Program-made: the position numbers and the translations under genes
The notes under the pieces: generated by a model
Told to the model about the DNA's origin: nothing
The model's input: only the letters and a program-made list of their open reading frames with translations
Database searches by the model: none
In this document: positions 37,006 to 48,070 of the stretch, piece by piece
Numbering within the stretch: the stretch's first letter is position 1
Layout: each line of letters starts with the position of its first letter
NCBI GenBank assembly: GCA_023101885.1
Contig: JALPQD010000159.1
Span: 1,640,566-1,704,565 of the forward strand
Origin: Typhlomys cinereus
Taxonomy: Eukaryota > Chordata > Mammalia > Rodentia > Platacanthomyidae
Direction of reading: 5' to 3'
DNA: 64,000 nucleotides

Positions 37006-37600
37006 ACTCAGCACCCAGCCAAGACAAAAGCACATACATTTGAAGATATATAATTCAGAGAAACCTGAGTTTCCGTGTAATAAAAATTAAAAACATCTGT
37101 GAATGGTCAGTCCTTCCAGAAAATGGGGCTGTAAAAATGTTAAAATTCAAGGACACTGAGGTAATATCAAACAGTAGCTACTGTTCACATCAGGGACGTG
37201 GTACTCAAGAACTCAATGTAACAGTGTCTGTTTCCACTAGACCATTACAGTAGTTGGGCTATCAACATTTTCTAATGGAACAGAGAAGAGCCCATCATAT
37301 ATGATGCTACCTGAAGACTATATGGGACTGGTGCTAGACAAAAGAGAGGAGGATCCCCTATATTCTACAACCTACCCACTGGTGGGCCATTCGTGCACTG
37401 ACAAGTGTCCAAATACTAACTAGTGCAGGCATCATGAAAGCAACCTATTTGCATATGTAAGGCTAAATGGGAAAGGGAGTCAAAAGGGTGGGAGAGGAAA
37501 ATGTTAAGACTAGGAAAGTTTGTGGGTTTGACATAGATAATGGGCAATGTAAACATAAATCCATGGGTAATACAATTTAAAAATAAATAAAGTTAGTATT
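37006..37600 (+). mobile_element. Probable old retrotransposon 3' end with A-rich tail
   Basis: A purine-rich stretch (GGGAAAGGGAGTCAAAAGGG, then GGGAGAGGAAAATG near 37470-37505) is followed by AAACATAAATCCATGGGTAA and an A-rich tail at about 37577-37600. The layout is that of an old L1 3' UTR, but it does not match the L1 copies here closely, so the family is uncertain. Confidence 0.4.
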
Positions 37601-40600
37601 AGAAAAAATAAATAATATTCTTAAAACCTAGCTGAGAAAAAAACGTGTTCCAAAGACCAACCATCATGACACATTTTACAATGGATATTAACTTGACAAA
37701 TATGAGTAATAAAATTAGTACTTGTCATGTGAATTGTTAGGTTAGTTGATCCATGTTGAATGGTGGATTTCTAGGTTGGGTATGTGGAATGGTCAGTCAG
37801 GTGAGGTTCATCAGTTTGGACAGTGTAAAGAGGTCATAGAATTTCTTTTGGTTAACTCACAAATGCACTGGGTTCCTAGTTTGGACAATAAGGGGATATA
37901 TGGGCAGAAAAGTGAGTTCTGGAGGTTCAGTTTCCCATGAAAACGTCTCGAGCAAGAGCTTGACATTCAATCCCCAGCATGTTAGATCTTAGGTTTGTGT
38001 ATAGATAAATAGGTAGGTAGCCTAGAGAAATCCCAAGATTTGGTTGTGTGGACAGGTCTCAGGTCAGATACTATGTTCTTATCTTTTATGATTATATAGC
38101 TTCCTGTTAGATGTCTCATTTATTCCTTCAAATTATTTGTTTCCTTAGGATATCCTTGCACACCAGTTTCCAATATAAGTGTGAATACACTAAACATTAA
38201 TATTAATCACTAGAGAATATAAATGAATAGTATTTGATTGTCTCCTCTTAGGTAGGCATAAATCTTAGCACTTAGAATTCTTACGATACCAGATCATGAA
38301 AATTTTGTAGGCTATTCCTATTATTAGTGATTTCAGTAAGAATGAATTGAGGTCTGCTTTACCCCCAATCCTTTCAGTTTCCTAAAGAGTCCTTAATTAA
38401 AGATCAGAGTATTAGTTTATCAATGTACATAGACAGAGTCTAGAATTAAGTCTTTTATTATCACCAGCTTTATGCCATTCTAATAATACAATAGGCTGTT
38501 TTAATAAATTGGAGGCCTTTAAACTCTCAAGAAAAAACAGAATACAACAGTAAGAAATTTTAAATAATCACATGCTTGAGTTGTTACAATTTATAATTTT
38601 AAAAATATACCTAGCTCTTTATAAATCTTTTTATACATAAGATCATAGCAAATTTTATTCTCTATGGTTTCTATGAAAATACCCAATGTTTAGTAATCTT
38701 ATGTGATATGGATTGTTTCCGGCCTATTTTAATTAAGCATAAATTAAAATCATTGTTGTATTGACAAGTGGACCTTAGTATCTTGAATTATTTTTCCCCT
38801 AGTTTGACACATTTGGAACTGTCGGGCACACATTGTCACTGTATTATTATCTCAGTATTGATCTCATTTATTCATTAACTCCTATTTATTCTAATAGATC
38901 TTCATACTGTTCTAACCACAAATATGGTAAATTTGCATTCAACCTTGATCTTCTGCATACTATATCAAGGGAATAATCACTTGGTATGACATAGCCACTT
39001 ATTTAACAGAACAATGGAAAGGTCAATGGATTCAAAATAACAAAAAATGAGTTTAACATGTGAGACAAGGAAAACTAATATGAAGTCCTGACCTATATTT
39101 TCTTTCTTAATCCTGATGAATATGTTAAAGCCTTAAGCCTTAAAATTTCAGCATCCCCCATTATCATAACTATTCTAAACACAGTGCTGAGAAGTTTTTG
39201 TAGTTACCCGAGGTTCAGCCATTGTTAGAGTTTCAGAAATGGGAACATTGGAGAACTGTAGAAGTTAAAGGATTTAGTAGTGGTGTGTATGTTTAAGGCT
39301 TACCAGATGTAAAAGCAGACATGGATTGGTCTCTGATCACCACTTTGCTACAAGCCAGTTTTAGGAAAGCTTCGGCACTGGCCCTTGCTGACAGTGCACT
39401 GAGATATGGTGGTCAGGGCTGGACCTGTCTTCTGGAGCCTCCCAGGTTCATACCCTACACCTTGTTTGAAATCCACCTCTGGTGCTTTGGAGAATCCCAA
39501 GGACTTCCTTTTGGGGGCAGATTTCCATTCTCCAGATTTGACCACTATTTTGAGAATTAGTAGAGTTTTTCTTTTCCAAAAGTTTCTGGATTGAGTTTAG
39601 TTTGTTTGTTTGTTGTTTTTTTCTAGAAAATGTTGGTGAGTCTTTTGGGATGAACCATTTCTCCCTGAGTCTCACCTAAAAATACCCCAAATTTTCCAGT
39701 GTCATTTCTCATTCCCCATGCCTCGCTTTCCATCAGTGCCTCAGTCTCCCTGATGGAGGTTTGCAGTGCTTTCATTTCACAACACAATTGGTCTGTGGAA
39801 GTGGCCTGTTCTCACGACTTTTCTTGTGTGTGTGCTTTTGTGGATTTTTTCTTGGCAGTTCATTGCTGTAGATGAGCTTTAGGCTCATGAGTTCAATCAT
39901 ATGCATTTATTTGCCATTGTGTCTGAGCAGAAGAGACATGCTTACCTGGTCAGAGCAAGTTGTGACTATGACCCACTGCTTTCAGCCAGGCTGCAAATTC
40001 CCACAGTTTCTTCATGTTCTGGACAAACCTGCCTTGTCTGCTCCCTGACAGGCTTGCAGCCTTCCTGTCTGCTCCAGAGGCTATGTGCAGTCAGTACACA
40101 TTGTCCATGGGTACTCTTTTCCTACTTAACTTCTGCTTTTCTCATTGATGATCTCAGAGGTTTTCCGTTGATTTTCTTGTTTTTTGGAGGAGATAATTCT
40201 ATGGTTTATGTGAGATGTACTGGGATATGTTAACCCTGTCATTCAGCCACAGTCATGAAGTCCTACCCATTGCCAACACTCAGCAGGTGAAAACAGCCTT
40301 GCTCTGGGGTCTTTCCTGTCCACCTGTCTCTTTATGGGTGGTCATATATCTCTGAATTTCAAAAGGCAGGACACCATGGCCATCCCCTTTTCTTTTGGTG
40401 TGTGTGTTGACGGAGTTCCTCCTACTGACTGCCCAGACTTGCAACCCAGGAAGCCAAACCAGAACAGGAACTGAACACTGGGAACAGCACTGAGTTCCTA
40501 AGGGGATTGTGCTTGGAGTACAGCTCCAGGTAGGCACATCCACAGTGAAAGAAGGTATATTTGAAGGATTTAGGCCCAGAAACAAGGCTGGAATCATTTG

Positions 40601-41815
40601 TCTTAAGCCAATTTTCTGCTTACAAAGTGCATTTCCTATAGTTTTGGCTCATTTGTGCTCACTGTACAAATAAGGCTTAGCAAAAAATACAATACAGTTT
40701 TAAACAAATACTGTTATCATTGTGTAATTGTAGATAACTTGAGCATACTGAACAAGACATGCATATTATCCTTGAAAGAACACTCACAGTATAACCAGAT
40801 AGTGCAGAAAATACTTGATAAACGCTTAGTGTTCTTAATTCTCTGCCTTTCTGTCCTGTCTTCCTGACGTCCTTCTTTCTACTCTATCTCTGTTCTTCCT
40901 TTTCCCTCCTTTTCCTTCCAACTTGCTTTACTTTCTACTGTCTTCTTCACTAGTCTCTTTGGAAATCTCAGTGCCATCTTTTTGATGACACTCTTTTTCG
41001 TAGGGATTTTCCCATCTTTATATTCATTTCAATAAATTTAGAAATAAAATATATATTCCCCGTAGAGTTAATTTCTTCCCAACTTTCAGAAATAGCTTGC
41101 AGGCAATTCTATTTGATGAATGCTATTGTAGCCTAGGAAATTCCAGAGTAAAGCAAAAAGGAGATAGAAGCAATCTGGGATAGTTCTTAATACTCTGCCT
41201 TATGAAATGGTTTACTCTGGCCACCTATATATGGTCCTAAGACTAATATGTTTATTTTGTGTTTTAACATGTTCTGGATACAAGTGTTAATGAACCAGTG
41301 ATATACCATAAAACAAATATTCTAAATTAATAATTGTCTTCTTTATACAAAGTATTGCATAAACCCAAAAATCTCCCTCTACCCTCTGTACTGGGATTCT
41401 GTCAGGAAATCTTCCTAGATCCTTTCTCTTTATCTATGCTGTTGCCTTTCTCTCCCTTCTTATGCCCTCTTGCTTCAATATTCTCCCTCCAGTCTTCCTC
41501 CATTTCTCCAATTTTTCCTTTTTTCCACTTCTGTTCCTCTTTTTCTGTCCTCTTCCTTCATGTCCTCTGTTCTTTTCTGTCTTCTTTCCTTTGTCTTCCT
41601 CCCCCAGCTTTTGCTCATTTCCCTTCTTTCCTCCTTCATATTCATCCATCTTTTTTCTACTGTGAATATTGAAACACATCAGAACAAATCACCTTATATA
41701 TGGTTACGCATGGTTCTCTTGCAGATTAGTCAATTTTCTCCTTAGACCAGAAGCACTCATATTGTAAGTTATCAACCAATTAACTTTTATAGAATGTATT
41801 TGATTACGTGAAAAG
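37601..41815. other. Non-coding DNA, no dated element
   Basis: AT-rich except at about 39300-40620, which is closer to 45% GC and contains several medium open frames (39321-39560, 39901-40233, 40280-40597 on -). None shows a domain or a start context, and they overlap on both strands. That part could be an old repeat I do not recognise. At 41400-41660 the + strand is almost all pyrimidine, which creates overlapping serine/proline/phenylalanine-rich frames. Confidence 0.45.
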
Positions 41816-41819
41816 TAGC

Positions 41820-42225
41820 TGCCAGAAGTACTGCTGCTTATGGGAACTCCCTGCAGTGAGACTTGTCCTTCCCAGACATGCATAGTGACTGATGTGTCAA
41901 CATGCCCCCACAGACTACCTGGGAACTCAGGAGGGATGAAAACGTATAGTGGAAGCCTCTGGGTCTGAGGCTGGATGAGTGAAAGGAGGTTCCCATATCA
42001 TTGGGGTGGCCTGAAGAGAGGTAATTTGATATACCACAGAGACCTGAATTTCCACAAGATGAAACAGGCCAGGCTGAACTCTGGGGTCCATTAAGGCATG
42101 TGTGGGAGAGGATGGGAGAGTGTGGGAGAGGTTGATGGGAGGAAAGGAGGGGATGTTGGTGGGGATGGAGGGAGGAGGGATGAATGCTCAGTACACTTGT
42201 GAAAATAAAAAAATACGTAATTAAA
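41820..42225 (+). mobile_element. Probable old L1-type 3' UTR
   Basis: A moderately GC segment passes into a G-rich purine tract (42095-42185, repeated GTGGGAGAGG) and then an A-rich terminus (AAAATAAAAAAATACG). The order is that of an L1 3' UTR, but from a family different from the named copies. Confidence 0.45.
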
Positions 42226-43756
42226 ACCCATGTAGAATTTTTTTATTTTTAAATTATTCATAATTTATTTTCAAATCATATTGTTTAGCATTCAAATAGT
42301 TCAAAATCAATGTAATAACCCACAATGTTTCAACCCAATTGAAAAAAAACATACAACTCACATTTTAATTATTATAGGTTAGAGTAAAGATTATATTTAA
42401 TTAATAATGCGGTATATCTTGGTTTAGGGCACTGTAGACATAAGAATCATCTGCCATTGTAACAATAGTAAAAGATGGGATCTTTAAGAGGTGATTAATC
42501 CAAAAAGAATTTGTGCTGGTATAAAAAAAAATAACTTCCAGAAAGAATAGGGAAGAAGTTACCATGACAACATGGACACAGGAGGAAGACAAGATAGAAC
42601 AGGCAGTCAGAAAGACCAGAGAACATGGTGGGGCTTCAATATTTCATCCTCTCATAGGTTCCTAAGAAGTTTCCTGGGAGTTTCTAGGGAGGCAGGAAAG
42701 TGGAGTTAGGAATATAGACTGAAGGTGTGTTTTGTCGTTACAAAATGGTGACTGTGGCTAACATTCCTGAAAGATAACAAGGAAGAAGAGACACAGTTGT
42801 TACTTTCCAGAAGTAGGATTGGGTCTGTATTCATTGAGTTTAGAAAGGAGCTTATTCTAGAGGTTACTATAACTTTTTTATGAAATATAGACTGAGCTGA
42901 AAGAGAAAATAAAATTAAGGTTTGGCTTCTTGCCAAAGACAAGAGTAGAACTATTGATATTGAAGTCCCAAAACTTAAACTGTCCATCATTTTCTATCCC
43001 CTGTTCTTATATTTCCAATCCCTGAAAAGAAAGATTTGTTCATGAATCTCTCTAGCTACTTCATTGCTAGACAGGTTCATTGGAGTGTGTAACCTTCCAT
43101 GGTGTGGGCCCTATCTCAGTGATCTCTGAAGGTATCTAGGTGCTTTAATCTGTATAATGAAATGTACTTGGTTGACATACGGACAAAGAAGTGAGAAGTG
43201 AAAACAAGGGAGTTACAAAGATTTAAAATCAGAAGCCTTAGAAGACCAGAAGCTAGAACAAATGAGCAAGTTAACATTCATCAGGCTCTTTTGATAGGTG
43301 ACAAGACCCCCCATTGGGTCCTGTTAACTTGGATCCTTCTGTGATAACCAAGATTTGACTCTAGAGTGATGAACACAAGTGTTAAGTTTCCATCTCAACA
43401 ACTATTGGAGTAGCTAGCATAATAGTGTAATGACCCTCTTAGGTAGATTCTAGGATAAATTTTCGTGTTGCAACACCAGTGGCTCTGATTTCCTTGGAGA
43501 AGGTCCTATGAAAGCCTGTGGAGCTGAGAGTTTGGGGTTTAGGAAGTACTTTTTATAAAGAAGAAAATTATTAATTTAAAATATTTGCTTTTATGGTATT
43601 TCATTGGTTCATTAATCCTTGTATCCAGAACATGTTAAAAACATAAAAACATATTAGTCTTAGGCTGTATTTTCCTGTCAGTTGTATAGGACAATATATA
43701 GGTGGCCAGTGTAAGCCATTTAATAAAGCATAGTAGAAAGCCATTTTATAAGTTAG
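42226..43756. other. Non-coding spacer, nothing recognised
   Basis: AT-rich, with short chance open frames (42401-42592 and 42706-42990 on -). Confidence 0.5.
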
Positions 43757-43975
43757 AGTAGTAAGAATTATCCCAGATTTCTTCTATCTCCTTTTTGCTT
43801 CACTCTGGAATTTCCCAGGCTTCATCTTCCAAAGCAAGTGCCAGGCATTTCTGCCTGGTGTTTTTACATGGGATAGGGATCCAAACTCGGGTCCTTCTGC
43901 TGATGAAGCAGATTCTTAACCCCTGCGTGCCTGTGAGGTAGAACCTTAACTTCTGTGTCATCTCTCCTGTCACAG
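43757..43975 (-). mobile_element. B2-type SINE, antisense, with duplicated head
   Basis: TTATCCCAGATTTCTTCTAT, CTCCTTTTTGCTTCACTCTG and TCCAAACTCGGGTCCTTCTG give the B2 body. The head region appears twice: once as GCAGATTCTTAACCCCTG and again as GAGGTAGAACCTTAACTTCT followed by GTGTCATCTCTCCTGT. The second may be a partial duplication or a second SINE fragment. Confidence 0.7.
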
Positions 43976-46454
43976 AGTAAACTTATTTGTCGTTATTTTT
44001 TTCACCACCAATGAAGTCCAGTCCTCAGGGTTTTGGAGTTAATGTTTGGAGCCCTTGGCTCTTTTTTCCAGTTGTGCCATCTATAGTGAATGAGCTTCCT
44101 TTGGATGTGATCTACTGCCCCTGTTCTGAAACCCCACTTTACAGCATTTACACTGGTCATATTCCAATATTTTGGACTCATGAGCACACTGATCAAGAAG
44201 GCAGATGATCTTTCACAGCTTCTGAACTACATTGAGAGGTGCCCTGTTGTCACTGGAGACCCAGTTGAACTTGAAGGGCAAGGGTCAAAGTATTGACTGT
44301 ATTTGTCCCTCTGTCCCTATTGGCAGAATTTGTTCTTAAAAGAAGAAAACTTCTGAATTTCTCTCAAAATTTATCCTAAAATGTTAACAATAAATTTATT
44401 CTGATAGTTTGGTATATATTTTGTGCATTCTAGTATATAATGACTAGAAGATGGGCAAACCATAGATAATAATATCTCTCATCTTTCAGACAATCGTTTG
44501 GAAATGAGTTCCCAGACGGTCACATTTTTTTCAGTGAGTGTTAATCAAATGTTCTATACTGGAAATATTACCTATGTACCGAAATGCATTCCATTGGCCA
44601 AGAATCATATTCTCTTACCACATTTTCTAATCTCTGGTTTATGATTCTGAAAAGTTTTTCATTTTGCTGAGTTCTGAGTTTACATATCATTTCTCAAGCT
44701 TTTACTCTAAGCATTTTGTTTAGGCAAACTTTTGCTGACTGTATCTAAAGAAGGGAGAATTCCAAGAGACACTTTGCAGACTTCAACACAAGTATATGAG
44801 AGAGTGCATTAATCACCACATGGAAATTCTCTAAAAATACAATATTTCCTGATAATATAAACAAAAGATGTACAAGACATGCAAATGTATGTGTAATAGA
44901 TTTCCTAATAAAAATATCTAGTTATGGATTGACAGTTATGTATCTAAGAGGTTGTCCCAAGACCAGTGTCACACAAGGGGCCCTGATTATACCCAGAGGG
45001 ACACAAACCAGAACATAATAAATAAGGAAATGAATATGAGAAGAAAACATGGAAGGAAGTGGGATATGCAAGGATAAAAGTCATATGATAAAAGTGAGAG
45101 ATGAGAGCAATCAGAACTTATTAGATGCAGGTATGAAATTTTTCAAATAGCAAAATTAATCTATTAAAAAGTGAAAACAAATTTTCTATAATCCTAACTA
45201 AAAATAGAAAAGAAAAGCATATAAATATTTGTAAATTATTTACCCAGATGCATTCAAATATTATAATTGTACTCTTATAATTTCAGCATTAATTAACAAA
45301 AAACTTATTAATGAGATTTTTTAAAAAATGTATTCACTGCTGTTTATATTTTCCTCTAAGAGTTCTCATCTTATTAGATAGTACCCATATACAACTAGTG
45401 GTTTCCCTAGTTTGGACAACCTGTTATTATGTCAGTTTTATTTAAACAAATGTACTGGGTTATTCAGACTGCTCTTATTCTGAAAAGAGAATCATCAGAT
45501 GACAAAAGGTAAACAGAACTTTATCTATAATTTGTTTCGTTAGAAGTGATGACTATGTTTTAAAATATTGTAATTATTTTAGTTTCTAAATTTTGTTCAC
45601 TATAGACAATTATTTTCATGTGTGTTGGCTCTTTAATGTTGTTGACAGATCTTTCAAGGAGAAATAATATTATCTGTCATGAGTTCATTTCGCAGATTAA
45701 ATGAACAGAACCAAGTAAAATCTCTTAGCACAATGCCAAAAATGTCAGTGAGTACTCTGTCAATGTTAATAGTTTTCATTACCATGACTGTCATTAACAG
45801 TCATAACAGCAAAAATAATCCTTTTTTAACAGACTGAGAAGCTTGAGAGTTGAAAATTTTGTTTAGTAATGTCCCAACACAGAAGTGGTAGTAGCTGCAT
45901 TTCCTTTAGTAATATTCTGCATAAAATTTTCATTGAAAGTCACTAATTGTTTATTCTAATACTCAGTATACAATATACAAACTGATAGGTCCATTGTGTG
46001 CATTGACCCACCTTGTGATGTTTTATGTTAATTGCAGATGACAGGATCAAGTTAAATCCTAGAATGCCTAGAAGACAAGTTTCATGGATCGCTTATGAGG
46101 GATCTTCTAGATCAACATTGGCTTAAGTGAGGGAATATGTTAGGTAATATAATCTGTCTTCTGTGGGTGGTAGCAGTCATTGGGCTGGGATGCTGGGCTG
46201 TATAGAAAGGAAAAAGTATATTGAGCACTGGCATTCATCCTTTTTTCCTGATTATTAATGTGATATGACAAACTAGTTTTAACTCTTGCCACTTTGCGTT
46301 CCCGCACCATGTTGAACTGGACCCTTCTCCATTAAATTGCTTCTGTCAGGTATTTTATCACAGCAAGAAGAGAAAACTATGATTATGATATAGCTCTTAC
46401 ATAAGAAAGCACACTTAACCTTTCTACACTTCTGTTCTTGCTCACAAAGCTATC
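43976..46454. other. Non-coding DNA with a possible old L1 remnant
   Basis: The open frames at 43987-44208 (+) and 44002-44196 (-) overlap antisense in a block (about 44000-44300) of higher GC that I cannot classify. At about 44930-45165 a purine-rich stretch ending ATGAAATTTTTCAAATAGCA resembles a very old L1 3' end. The rest is AT-rich and featureless. Confidence 0.4.
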
Positions 46455-46479
46455 AACAACAACAAATACACACACACGT

Positions 46480-46517
<38 letters not shown>

Positions 46518-46566
46518 ATGTACACACACATATACATATATATACACATATATATATATACTCATA
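46455..46566. repeat. CA/TA compound microsatellite
   Basis: AAC repeats, a CA run interrupted by CGTGCG and TG/TA changes, then alternating TA/CA up to about 46561. The purine-pyrimidine alternation could adopt Z-DNA. Open frames across it are repeats only. Confidence 0.95.
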
Positions 46567-46874
46567 CTTAAGTCTTTTGCCCATTCTTTTTGTGTGTATA
46601 AATAAGTAATCCTACCAACACATTTTTATGACGTTTTAGCTGAAATAAAAAGATAGTGTAATCTGATTTTGGATTGAAAACATTAGATATTTATATTTTA
46701 ACCATCAACTCCTTAAAAAGGTTAAATTCACTTAAGATAATGCAGAAATGGTGAAGATTTTAACTTCAATTTTTTCTAATGTGAAATTTGGTCTCACTTT
46801 GATTTCACAGCTTTTCAACTTTCCATCTAATTACATTGCTTTTCAGTCACCTTTTGACATATCTCAAACTGCTA

Positions 46875-46881
46875 AATTATA

Positions 46882-46885
<4 letters not shown>
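46875..46885. repeat. Target-site duplication of the split B2, left copy
   Basis: AATTATAATTT matches 56288-56298, 9.4 kb away, at the far end of the second B2 half. It marks the original B2 insertion before L1-X split it. Confidence 0.75.
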
Positions 46886-46930
<45 letters not shown>

Positions 46931-47015
46931 AAGAGGGCACTTGAGTGCGTGTCTATTAAGCCTCAAGAGAGATATCAGGAATCATTCTGAATTGCTCTAC
47001 TACCTAATTTTCTTT
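46886..47015 (-). mobile_element. B2-type SINE, 3' half (split by L1-X)
   Basis: A TG run (46886-46928) leads into ATATCAGGAATCATTCTGAA and TTGCTCTACTACCT, which is the tail-side part of an antisense B2 (compare 36204-36290). The element stops at TAATTTTCTTT, the TSD of L1-X, and resumes at 55857. Confidence 0.8.
47005..47015. repeat. Target-site duplication of L1-X, 3' side
   Basis: TAATTTTCTTT here equals 55857-55867. Both copies lie inside the same B2, between its body and the CTTTTTGCTT segment. Similarity may extend further, but the CTTT repeats blur the edge. Confidence 0.82.
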
Positions 47016-48070
47016 CTTTCTTTTTTTAAAAACATTTTAATTATTATTTCTGCTCATACAAACTTAATAAGTACACCACTTCCCTCCCTCCCTTCTCCTC
47101 CCCCTGAACCTCCTGCTCCCCCTCCCCTCACCCCTCTCTCCCCATCCCCCAGGGCCTCCGCCCCCCAATCCCCAGAGAGTCCTTTAATGTGCATGCCAGA
47201 ATCTCCTCTGGGCCCTCCTCTCTAATGACATACAAGGACCCAGTTGGATTTCCCTGAACCCTTTCCTGTGCTCCCCTTGAGCATAGGAACACCACTGTGG
47301 CTGTCAATCCCTTGTCTCCAAGGATGATGGTGCCTTTAGCAGATGCTAGGCTTTGTGAGGTCAATAGTGTGTTGGACATTGTGCAAGGCATGCAAAGTCC
47401 AATTATGGTTGCCTCGGCCCTAACTTGTGTGGAGTATCTTGCAAATCATTGCTCCCCCCATCCTTTTGCTCTTACAATCTTACCGCTCCCTCTTCCGCAA
47501 ATTTCCCTGAGCTTCAGGATGGGGAGAGATTAGTCTGGCCTAGTTCTAAGTGGTTGATATAGAGTCTTTGAAGTTCTGGATTGTGGTTTGTTGATTTTCT
47601 TTTGCAGTTTTGCTGCTCCTGCAATGCCCTTCACTCCATCCTGATGGGCACTGTATGTCACCCCCTGGCCAGAGACAAAAAGCTGTTAAACTGGAGTCTT
47701 GTTATAAGAGCACATTCAAAGGTAGATGTAATAAAAATAGGAAACCACAGTGAGGGAGGGGTCAATCGCCCATTTGCAAAATGGTTACTTTTTATCTGCC
47801 AGACGATATGCCTTCCCCTTCTGGTGAGATCATACCCCCTCAGTTGTAAATGATCAGGAACAAAAGTCTCTGTACTTAACCAGGTGTCTCATTACTTACT
47901 TGCAGTCCTTCATGGAGGCCTATTTTCTCTGCTGTAACATGATCCCCTCTCTCATTGTTTCCGGTGTGGCCCTACAACGCCATTCCTCCTGGTCATAATC
48001 CTTGGAATTACTGTAGGTATTACATAGATTTATCTTTGAGTGTCTCAAGGTGGGCTGGGTGGGTTTGGTA
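47016..48070 (-). other. L1-X 3' UTR and tail
   Basis: Antisense L1 3' UTR with the C-rich complement of the purine tract at about 47080-47175. The tail is TTTTTTTAAAAACATTTTAA on +. Open frames such as 47297-47533 and 47581-47853 lie in it and recur in the other copies. Confidence 0.87.

Noticed and set aside
37950..37985. Short tRNA/ID-like string (GAGCTTGACATTCAATCCCC)
   Set aside because: Only about 30 bp with no body or tail; too short to call a SINE or tRNA.
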